From Usnea hakonensis (taxonomy: Eukaryota > Ascomycota > Lecanoromycetes > Lecanorales > Parmeliaceae), in the NCBI GenBank assembly GCA_013423325.1, contig BLJB01000155.1, positions 62,001 through 126,000 of the forward strand: DNA of 64,000 bases, written 5' to 3'. A program made the translations under genes and the position numbers. How positions within the stretch are numbered: position 1 is the first letter of the stretch; every line of letters starts with the position of its first letter. This document shows, piece after piece, positions 45,152 to 54,806 of the stretch. The notes under the pieces were generated by a model. That model made no database searches and was not told the DNA's origin. It saw only the letters and a program-made list of their open reading frames with translations.

Positions 45152-45997
45152 CTACTCGCGGACGTATTTGGTAAAAGCACAGTCATTACGGCCGACCGAC
45201 CAAGGACAAATTGAGTACCTCGAGTCCCAAAAAGGTAATATTACAACCCGCGGCGCTTGGGTGACCTGCATCAATTTTTGAGTGAACTGTTTGAAATCCC
45301 TGCATATTTCCTGCCGTTCGAAGGGCAAGCCAGGGATCATTTGCCATGCAAGCACCTCCACGCACAGGCCATGGCGTCTCGCCCGCAACTCTTCGAAATG
45401 TGGGAAGATCACAGACCACTGATCTGGCGTCGGCTGGATAATCTCATAAGAATTGGGCACCCTCCAGTCCAAGGTGAGTCTTCGCAGGTTAGAGAATCCC
45501 AGCAACCCGCGACAGACCACCAATGTGATATCGTTCCAATTTGTCCACTTGAAGTCCCGAATGTCGCTCCAGTCATATTCATCCCAGTTTGCCTTGATTA
45601 GGACATTTGTTATCCTGTGAATATAACTCTTGTCTTGCAGATCCCAAGTCCCGATACTTGACAGTAAACATGCATCCAAGAACGAAGCGTGGCGTGGAGC
45701 AATAGAGAGGAAAAATTGGCAATGTTGGTAAAGGATATAGGACGCTTCCCGATAGACTTGACGGCTGGAAAGCTGAAGATTGGTGAAAGAGGTTGCGTCA
45801 AGACGCTTTCTTGGTACGGGGCTCCCTACTAGTGCATAATCATGCCAACGCGTTGCTTGCATCCATCTTGGTAATATGAGGTTGGGAAGAGCGTAATCAA
45901 AAGCGCGGCGGTAGATGAAATCGCGTAATTCTCTAGGAAGTTTCAAGAGAGGAAAATAGCCGTCGTGGTCGCTTGTCGTGCAAACGTTCATGTCCAT
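45152..45997 (-). CDS. F-box-like protein, paralog C
   Basis: 281 residues from the ATG at 45997; an in-frame TTG six codons upstream is not used. The F-box-like block is FPLLKLPRELRDFIYRRAFD (about residue 15), followed by LQLSSRQVYREASYILYQHC, matching the RQ(V/I)Y-x-EAS motif of paralogs A and B. Next are RGLLGFSNLRRLTLDWRVPN and the C-terminal RVVILPFWDSR. It is more diverged from A and B than they are from each other. No signal peptide or membrane segment. Function unknown. Confidence 0.78.
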   Translation of the reverse strand: MDMNVCTTSDHDGYFPLLKLPRELRDFIYRRAFDYALPNLILPRWMQATRWHDYALVGSPVPRKRLDATSFTNLQLSSRQVYREASYILYQHCQFFLSIAPRHASFLDACLLSSIGTWDLQDKSYIHRITNVLIKANWDEYDWSDIRDFKWTNWNDITLVVCRGLLGFSNLRRLTLDWRVPNSYEIIQPTPDQWSVIFPHFEELRARRHGLCVEVLAWQMIPGLPFERQEICRDFKQFTQKLMQVTQAPRVVILPFWDSRYSICPWSVGRNDCAFTKYVRE

Positions 45998-46826
45998 ACC
46001 GCCCCCACAGTCCAAGCTAGATGTCGTCTTGCGCTTTCAAAATGTGTATAAGAGTACGCAATAGAAGATGTGCAAGTTCTTGGAATACTTTCAAAAATAC
46101 AGAGGAAGTGCAGGAGAGAATTGCGGAAAATTAGACCTGTAGGAGTTGTGATCCAAGCTTTTCCGATGTACTGGGTGTGAAAATTTTCAAGCTCAAATGT
46201 CCGCAATCCTTCTAGCTCTACGGAGTAGGCCTATGCCAATATTTTCGAGATGGTGTCTGTTTCCCCTTCGAGAAGACAAAATCCTTGTCTCTCTCTCTCG
46301 AGCCTGCTTATGAATGAGGAAGAGGAAGTTCTGCTCCTGCCTTTTTTTCCAAAGACGATGTCCCGTAGTGATTCGCGAGGACAGATGATACACGGCATAA
46401 GGAAACACTAGACACAAGATCGAGAACCTCGTGAAAGGCCGACAAAGTCGGATGGAGTCTCATCATTTGTGTTCTGGGTGCAAGAGACATTGTCCTAGAT
46501 TTTGATTCCAGGTGTCGACATGTTACTCGAGACGGAACTGAGAGATCTCCGAGTGACGACGACTCCTGATTCCAGTCTATAAGGAGCAGAGGTGGAATTT
46601 GTCTTCACTTTGGTGATCATGAGACGATCAGGGTGATAAGATCTCACGGCATCTGGCATGAGTGGCGGTGAGATTGTGTCCCTGGAAACGACGTCGAGTT
46701 GCTAGTCGACTGATTTCAACATGATTCATTCACATTTGCTACTACGTATGCATGATCGAGTTGCTGGATAGCAATTTGCCCATACACAGGCTAATCTAGG
46801 CATCCGAAAGATTTCTCCAATTTACT
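45998..46826. other. intergenic
   Basis: About 830 bases upstream of paralog C and downstream of the ribosomal protein gene. Short ORFs only; a CTCTCTCTCTC tract near 46291-46301. Nothing recognised. Confidence 0.5.
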
Positions 46827-47705
46827 TTACTCCTCCTCCTCCTCCTCATCAGACTCTTCCAGCGTAGTTTGAGCGATCCCTGTATCAGACAAAACAAGTC
46901 AGCATAGGCGCAAGCGAACAATATCGTTAACAGAAGAACGTTGACATACGGTCTAGATCTCTCTGCCCACTCTGCGTAATCCTCCTCCCTCCCCTTTCCT
47001 CATCCTTCTCCAACACCCCGATATTCTCCAAAGCCTGCATCACCTTACGGTCCACTGATCCGCTTGCATCGACATGGTGTGAGGGTCTTGAGCCACGGTT
47101 CTTAGTGCTGCCATGGACTTTTCGCATGCGGCCAACACCAACAGTTTTGCGGAGGTATATGTGACGGGCAACAGCGGCAGCGCGGGTATAGAACCTATTG
47201 TATACGTGTCAGGAAAATGTAAGCAGGATTGCTGAGAAGGAGCCATGGAATGCCGAAGAATGAGAGGATTACCAGTCGATCGATTGTGGTGGAAGCTCTT
47301 TGGAGGGAGAAGTTTTGACGGTGTCGACCCAACCTAAGCATAGAACCTCGGTCAGCTTGCATCCTTTATAGCCTGAGTAGAGGCGCAGGCACGGCCGCAG
47401 AATTCCTCTCAATGGTCGAGGACGTACCGGGGATAGGCAGCTTCCCTTGTCGCTTCAGGAAAGCGGAGTAGGCGTTGATGAATTGCTGGGCCTGCAACGA
47501 GTCATGTAGGTCAGCCATCTCTGCCCGTAGGACTTTAATGATTACACTGAACGGTTTCTTCATAGAATTCGTCGGCGAGACTATACAAGCATGCTCGTCG
47601 TGGCTCTCGTACCCTAGACTCGGATCTCACACCTTGCGCCGTATGTTAGGAAACATGAAGAGGGCTACTTACGTCGACATCGCGGACGCTGACACCCCCG
47701 GTCAT
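46827..47705 (-). CDS. RPS19: 40S ribosomal protein S19 (eS19)
   Basis: Five exons: 47705-47673, 47491-47428, 47333-47273, 47194-46950 and 46879-46827; 151 residues. Introns are 181, 94, 78 and 70 bp, a high intron load typical of ribosomal protein genes. The whole eS19 sequence is recognisable: GVSVRDVDAQQFINAYSAFL, LKRQGKLPIPGWVDTVKTS, WFYTRAAAVARHIYLRKTVG, VGRMRKVHGSTKNRGSRPSH, and ALENIGVLEKDEERGGRRIT. The C-terminus ends with a run of Glu residues encoded by a GAG repeat. The protein is part of the small-subunit head and is needed for 18S rRNA maturation and 40S assembly. No anomalies besides the acidic tail, which is longer than usual. Confidence 0.97.
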
Positions 47706-48043
47706 GACTGTAGTAATGACGAGTCTCAACAATCAAGGATCTAAGTACGATGTTGTTTGAGACCAGCCGTCGAATTACTTCTGTAGATCTCGATTTTCAG
47801 CGTTGTGGATGCTCGCTTAGGAGAATCGCTAGTGCAGCCCTATGAGATATCTCTTGGCGCCAGTTCTTGGCAAAGCAGTATGTTTCAGCCTATCATCGCT
47901 GCATCAGAATGGAGATTACGTAGAGATCGCCTGTCATGGTTAAGGATATTACAAAACAGTGGATACTGCGGACAAGATGATTGAACACATTAAGATGCAT
48001 CTATGTAGTTAGCGTTTTCTACGGAAACGCTTTTAGACCACTC
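47706..48043. other. intergenic
   Basis: Promoter of the ribosomal protein gene and 3' flank of the dehydratase gene. No ORF of note. Confidence 0.5.
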
Positions 48044-50103
48044 TCAGAAGGCATCCGTCAATGCTCCGTGGCTTGCGTCTCCCACCAGAGCCTCGTACTT
48101 TGCCAAGACTCCTCTTGTAACAGTCCTCCTGGGCTTTTTCCATTTCGAAAGCCTCTCCTGTATCTCTTCCTTGCTGACATCCATGCTCAGCTCGTTTGTT
48201 TCTGCACTGATCGTGACAACATCTCCATCCTGCACGACTGCAATAGGGCCCCCAACAGCTGCTTCTGGTACAACATGTCCTACGATGAATCCATGACTTG
48301 CTCCTGAATATCTTCCATCTGTCACTAAGGCAACATTCGTGAGTTTGGCACCCATTATTGCCGCTGAAGATTTCAATTGTTCTGGCATCCCGGGTCCACC
48401 TTTCGGGCCCTCGTAGCGGACAATCAGAACTAGATCTGGACTGTGAGGTATTTCACCATTGTTCAGAGCAATGTCCAGTTCCCGTTCTTTATTGAAGACG
48501 CGAGCGATACCTGTGAACCTGGTGCCTTCTTTGCCAGTGATCTTGGCGACCGCTCCGCCAGGTGCGAGATTTCCATGGAGTATTTGTATATGACCAGTCG
48601 ATTTGATGGGATTGGAAAGAGGTCGGATGATGACTTGATCCTGCTGGAGAGAGGGAAAGGAGGCCACGTTCTCAGCGAGAGTGCTGCCGGTGATTGTAGG
48701 AATGTTCCCATCAAGAAAGCCGGCTGCAATGAGAAGTTTCTGCACGGACGGAACACCACCTATGTCGTACAGATCCGCCATATAGTACTTTCCACTAGGA
48801 GCCAGATCCGCAATGAAGGGGATCTTGTCGCTGACGCGCTGAATGTCATCAATTGTAAGATCGACGCCAGCTGTGGCAGCCATGGCCAGAAAATGGACGA
48901 CGCCATTTGTGCTACCGCCAAGTGCCATAGTTATGACTAGGGCGTTCTCGAATGACGCTTTAGTGAGAAGGTCAAGGGGCTTGATGTCTTTCTCCATGCA
49001 AGTTCTGATTGCGTCTGCAGCCTTAACGCATTCTCGCATTTTCGTAGGAGAAGTGGCAGGGGTAGAAGACGACCCTGGAAGTGTGAGACCCATGGATTCG
49101 ATAGCGGTAGCCATGGTGTTTGCAGTATACATCCCGCCACAAGCACCTGCCCCGGGGCAAGCATTCTGCTCAATATCGTCCATGATTTCGTCTTTGGACT
49201 TTGTCACGTCTCCACCGTCTTCTGGCTGCTTGAGAGTATTGTAGTTGTATGCTCCAGATGCTTCATAACAGGTCGAGATGTTGATGGGCCTTCGGAGGAG
49301 GCTGCTATGACCAACGGCGATGGTGCCACCGTAGATCATCAGGGAAGGTCTGTTGTGTCTGGCCATAGCCATAACGACTCCAGGCATATTCTTATCGCAG
49401 CCGGGCAGGGTAATGCAAGCATCATGATGTTGTGCGCACGTGACTGTCTCGATACTGTCTGCAATCAATTCTCTGGTCTGAAGAGAAAACCGCATTCCTG
49501 CGACTGTCAGTATCGAAGTACAACACCGAACGTTATAGACTCTTACCCTCGTTACCCATCGTGATAGCGTCAGAGACCCCAATTGTGTTGTACTGCCATG
49601 CTAGCATCCCTTGCTTCTGAAGTGATTCTTTGACGGTCTTGCCGAGGTCAAGTACTAATATGAACTCACGGCTCAGAGACCGTTTGAAAACCGTTTACCT
49701 TTGCTTTCAAGTCTCAGAGCTAGACTTACGATGCATACTGGATAGCCGCGTCAGCAACGGCGAAAGGAAGCAAAAGGCCTGGATTCCTTACTTGCACGGA
49801 TTGCCCTCCCACCACACTGAAGCCACACCAACATGTGGGCTATTCTTCATTGACTCTCGGTCAGGTACACCTGCAGCGTATAGCATTGCCTGTACGCAGG
49901 TGAGCAGGAGTCGCGGTTGTCTGCAGCAGGCCGCAGCTAACCTGCGCTCCAGGAAAATCGTGATCCTTGGTGACGGTGGAAGAATATCGGTTTAATCTTA
50001 GTTTGCCATCTTGAACGACTCCACTCGGTAGATGAGGGAAGTCAAGGAACCTTGGTTTCTCATCCTCAACCTCTTGCTGCTTTGCTTGATTTGCATGATC
50101 CAT
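48044..50103 (-). CDS. ILV3: dihydroxy-acid dehydratase (Ilv3 family)
   Basis: Five exons: 50103-49942, 49889-49792, 49737-49730 (only 8 bases), 49654-49547 and 49497-48044; 609 residues. The tiny exon restores the invariant EGNPCNMHLLDLG. All three Fe-S cluster cysteines of the family are visible: EGNPC, PGCDKNMPG, and GAGACGGMYTANTM. Also present are NEGMRFSLQTRELIADSIE, ALGGSTNGVVH, EGPKGGPGMPE and TDGRYSGASHGFIVGHVVPE. The enzyme dehydrates 2,3-dihydroxy-isovalerate and -methylvalerate in valine and isoleucine synthesis, usually in mitochondria. The N-terminus (MDHANQAKQQEVEDEKPRFL) is acidic and unlike a mitochondrial presequence, so this may be a cytosolic or secondary paralog. A frame starting near 49582 inside an intron is not the true start. 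Confidence 0.94.
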
Positions 50104-51885
50104 GATAGGGATGAATGAAAAAGATGAGAGGATTGGGAAGGATCAGGGAGGGAAGTCACACTTCCGAGAGAGGACACAGAGCCATAGTTTTCTATATAAG
50201 TAGCAGAGAGAAAGGGTCACTTGATCCGAAATAGACGCTTGCATCAAGTATATATTTTTGGAGCTGAAGAGAGGGTTAGAATTATTGCTGGGGTGGCATG
50301 ATTGAAGCGGTTAAAGAAAATGGTGAAAATTGAAGATGTATGAGGAAAAAGGCTAGATCTGATATCATTGGCGGTGAGGCCCGAAATCGGCATGGACTGA
50401 GAAGAATAATAGGGAGAGCATAGGGTGGCGTTGCCCTTTGACCTGCATAAAATGACAATTTCTTCGTCCAATTAATTATTAAATTTTCATCGTCCTGTGA
50501 CTGAATTGAATTTTTTTCAAGACGAGGGAAGGGGAAAAGTTTGAAGTACGTACGGACAAATCTAGTAGACGGTTAGGATGGATAAATAAGGGATGCTAGA
50601 ACTTTAGAGTACAAGGTAAAGTAAAGTATTAATAGGGTAAAAGATAGCAGTATAGAATACCTTACCAATAATAAAAGGCTGAAAAGGTTGAAGAAGCTCT
50701 GGGGCCTGTTCCCGCAATCATTTCGTCTGATCGTCTCCACAATTATTCATAATTCCATTCCAATCTCCAATCCAATCCTCTGATCAAAAAGGATCGATAC
50801 CGTATCGTATTATATTATTCCCCTCTAGTTACTCGTCGCCTATCTCACAATCGAAAAATGCTGATGATTGATTGATGGATGGATGTTGGGGACAAGGGGA
50901 TATGATGGGATTTTGGAGATTGCAACGGCTACTAAAGTAGCTGGAGATAAGTAATTTAAAAGACTACCTGCCACTACTACCACTACTACCGGACAAGGTC
51001 GACGGGTTGACATGGGTTTGTCCCATCGAGGCAATGAGCGTCATCGCCACGCTATTTGATATTTACCGGGAAACCATGAGGCATGTACAGGGCATGTAGT
51101 ACGTGAGATAGTCTGAGGTATATGTGTTGTACGGTTAAGCTAGGTGCGTATGGTTAATGTCGCATAACCTTCTAGGCCATCAAAAGCACAAGGGACCTCA
51201 AGCTACCTTACCTTTGCACCTCGGATCCTACCTAGACGAGGTATGATTGCGGAGTACGAGTACCTTACAGACTGAAGAAGATCAAAAATTAGAGTAGGTA
51301 CAGAAAGTGGAGGAAGCGAAGTGACGACCCGCCCCGAAGCTTGCTTGGCTCCTTTGGACTTTAGGGCCTGACGTATCAGATTTAGGGTCAACTCGGATTC
51401 TCGGTAAGGTACTCTTGTACCCCTGCTGATGTCTAAGTGCTTGGCCTTTAGGCGATAAGGTACCTTAGGTGCTTAGGAACCCAGGGCAAGTCCAGCGCCC
51501 CACATCGGCAGGTGCTACGCCATTGCCCATTCGTCTTCTTGCATCAACCGGCAACTGTGCTACTGCTTAATCGGTGCGCACAAGCAATCATCAATGTCTT
51601 GCAGAAGTTAATATGCACCGCCGACCTTACTTTACCTTACCTCTACATTAATGTGATTATCTTCAACTCAACTTAACAGGTCTTCAGCACCTTTTCTAAT
51701 TTGGCAACGCTGACATAGCATCCCCGTGGGTCGTGAGCCTGTCAAAAGACGCCATTGCTCCGTCTGATGCGCCTACCCGTTTTTGCTTCACCGGTAGCCA
51801 ACGATTTGTGCAGATGGCACGCAGACACCTCTGCCATTGGCTCCTCAACAAAGATGAGCCTACATCATCATCCTCAGACAGATAG
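50104..51885. other. 1.8-kb divergent intergenic region
   Basis: AT-rich DNA between the dehydratase and the hydrolase-phosphatase gene. A TATATATTTTT tract lies at 50250-50260. From about 51200 to 51480 there are several AAGGTACC/CCTTACCT-type motifs, including AAGGTACCTTAGG near 51456. (CTACCA)-like repeats lie near 50970-50990. No supported ORF. Confidence 0.5.
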
Positions 51886-54178
51886 ATGCTCAAAAAGATA
51901 ACTATGCGGCCACTGCTCCTTGTATTGACTTTTGTCAAACTTTTGCTGTCTCTGTCCGTGAAGATCGTCGCTGCTGCAGAAGCGTCAAACGAACCTCCAC
52001 CACAGCACCCTGTACGAGTACAAGCTTCCGCATCTGCACCTGCACCTTTCCAGCAGCTTTGCCATGTTTTGACCTCCTATCTGGCCCTAGCCTGGGCTGT
52101 GATACGGCGGAAATACCAGCAATTACTCCATGGTCAATTAGGCTTTGTGGACATGGTGCAGCTCGTTGCATTATGCAGCTTTGTCCAGGGCATTCGGCTG
52201 TGGCGCAACACGTCTTCTACAAGAAAAGGACAAAGTTCGATAAAGGATGCAGGTCATGACGAGCGCAAGGCTGGTGGCAGTATGAAGCCGTCATCGCAGA
52301 TTTCTGTTGGGAGCTCAAAGCCAAGTGAGTCACGACGGCGCATGCACTGGGAGCGAAATAATGCTCACGCTGAAACCAAATTTAGGGCAGTCAGACGCGG
52401 AGATAACAGATCCTGGTTTGTTGAAAAAGCATTCTACTTTCCAGTCTTTCACAACCTCCGTTGCAACCTATCCTTCAATCCGGACCTTCTACAGACCACA
52501 TCCACAAGCCGACAAGTTTCCATCGCACCCAACACCCCTTCCACTCCTGGTCTTCATACACGGACTCGGAGGGTCTCTGGCACAATTCAACCCTCTTTTG
52601 ACAAGCCTGGTCAATGTGGCACCCTGTCTTGGAGTAGATCTGCCAGGATGTGGACGCTCTGCATTCTCGCCCACTTCATGGGAGGCTTATACACCGAAGG
52701 CTCTTGCCGAGCTACTGAGGGTGGTAATCAAACAATATTGTGACCGGCACGATGGTCAAGGGGCAATATTGGTCGGACACAGTATGGGATGCTCTTTGTC
52801 AGCTTTGGTCGCATCCAATGCTCTAGCATCGCAAGATGCACAATGTCCCGAAGTCTTGGCAGTCGTCGCCGTATGCCCTCAAGCAACGCTGCCTTCTCAT
52901 AACCAAATCGCTCTTTTTGAGAAGCTACTCTTGGTACCGACACCCATATTCGATATCTGGCGGACTTGGGACAGACGAGGTGGGCCTGAGAGTGCAAGCG
53001 TCGCCCGTTTTGTTGGAAAGGATGCAGATATCGAGGTCAAGAAGTTACAAGTCCGGTTCAATGCGCAAAGTCAAACTGCCGTCTGGCGAAGAATGGCATC
53101 GGGCCTTCTGCCCAGTCGCTCGGCCACAAAATCACAAGAGAAAGGCATGCCAGGAATCGACGTATGGGCCAGCCTGAAGCTACCTCTGTTCCTGATTGCC
53201 GGTGAAGGGGATAGTGTCACCAAACCAGATCAGATAACGAAGATAGGACAAGCCTTGGGAAAGGTAGATAGACCATGGGATAGCCAGTCGATGGAAGCAC
53301 TCTCGCCTTCGCCAGAGAGAGGCACGGCTTCTGACGGAGATGTGGAGCACCTTTCGCAAGACGAGAAAAGATTGAGCAAGTCATCTGTGACTGAACTCAC
53401 CGTTATCGGAAATGAAGCTCAATCTCGGTCCAGCGTCCCTAGCTACTCCAGGCGACGCCAAGTCCTCAAGACTTCGATTCTTCCTTTTCCTGCCTCTCAC
53501 GGCCTTCTTTATGATCCTGCCACATACCGCACGTTAGCAGGTCTCATTCATACTTTTCTCTACGAACACGTTGATACTCGCTTATCCCTTGGCTGGCAGC
53601 TTCAACATCTTTCCACAGAAGGCAAATGGGATGTCAAGAATCTGGCCAAATGGCAAGCTGTATGCCCAGTCTCCGAGGCCATAGCTGGCATCTTTCGCGC
53701 AATGAAGACTCTCCGAGAGGTCGACGATATACACTCGCCAGAAATCTTCGTTCGCAATTGGAAGGGCAGGATCAAGGCTGTCATTGACATTAGCCATGAA
53801 AGTCCCGTCTACGATCCCAAAGGTCTTGATGAGGGCGGCATCGAGTACCACAAGTTCCCCACTGTTTCCAAGATTCCTCCGACATCGGAAGAGGCAAAGG
53901 ACTTCATCAAATTGGTCGATCGACTGCGCTCGCAAACGGCGCAAACAACCCTGGAAGTAGCCGATGATGAAGCACTGATCTGTGTGCACTGTCACTATGG
54001 TTTCAATCGCACCGGTTTCTTTATCTGCTCTTACTTGATTGAAAGGGAGCGTTTCGGTGTGCAGCAAGCCATCGACGCATTCGCAAAGCATAGGCCACCG
54101 GGGATCAGACATGAACATTTTCTGGATCAGCTGTTCGTGCGTTATTGTGTCGGGTTGAAGAGGGCGCCTACGTTGTGA
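51886..54178 (+). CDS. alpha/beta-hydrolase fused to a dual-specificity phosphatase
   Basis: Exons 51886-52324 and 52386-54178 (61-bp intron) encode 743 residues. A hydrophobic segment near the N-terminus (about 8-31) and a second at 87-105 suggest membrane association. The alpha/beta-hydrolase domain spans about 180-520: PLLVFIHGLGGSLAQFNPLL (oxyanion loop), PGCGRSAFSP, the nucleophile elbow LVGHSMGCSLSALVA with Ser279, PLFLIAGEGDSVTKP (acid region) and PFPASHGLLYDP with the likely catalytic His. After a Ser-rich insert comes a phosphatase domain (about 560-740): IKAVIDISHESPVYDP, and the signature CVHCHYGFNRTGFFICSYLI, in which Cys682 and Arg688 form the CX5R site. Both active sites look complete. 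Substrates are unknown. The exon 1 frame joins exon 2 only through this intron. Confidence 0.9.
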
Positions 54179-54337
54179 TCTTGCGAAAGGAGTGGTCTGT
54201 CATTTTTCAGGGATGTATAGGACTAGGTGGCATGGTTTATAAGCAGGCTTTTGAAGAGATGGAGGGGCTATTGCTGGCTCTTGAGCTGGAGAGCGACTTG
54301 CTTCTTTTGCTACTGCTAGTTTATAATATATATGTAC

Positions 54338-54640
54338 ATATCCAATACTTCAGGTTCAACCCAGTCCTCAATATCTCCGTCGCGGCTGGCATGCTGGTAT
54401 GATAACGCTTCTATTCGGTACCTTTGGCCTCCCTTGAGCCTGCGTGTGTGTGGCCAAGCGCGTTGTCTCCAACGGGACTAAGGATATCCAATACGTCAAG
54501 TCTTCCCCAGTCCTTAGCACGTCCGTCGCGGCTGGTATGCTGTGCTGGTATGATGATGCTTCTGTTCCATATTTGCCATCCGCAAGCCTGCGTATGTAAC
54601 CATGGCGGAAGGCTGTGCGCGTTTTTTCCCAACAGGACTT
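54338..54640. repeat. tandem direct duplication (two copies, period 146 bp)
   Basis: Copy 1 is 54338-54480 and copy 2 is 54484-54640. Both begin ATATCCAATAC. Each then has CCCAGTCCT, TCCGTCGCGGCTGG, ATGCTGGTATGAT, GCTTCT, AGCCTGCGT and CCAACxGGACT in the same order. Copy 2 has small insertions. It lies between the convergent hydrolase-phosphatase gene and the coiled-coil protein gene; the rest of 54179-54806 has a TTCCTTCCTTTTTCTTTC tract and nothing else. Confidence 0.8.
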
Positions 54641-54806
54641 GCAAGGGCTTTCTCGCAATTTATGACCAAGAGGCTTGTGCGTGGACACCAGCGAAGCCGG
54701 TTGCCCTGCTGCTGTTCTTGTTTGTCCCAGCACAATTTTGCGATACATTGCGTGTATGCGTTATAGGTATCTTTCTTTCCTTCCTTTTTCTTTCATTTTT
54801 CTTTTC

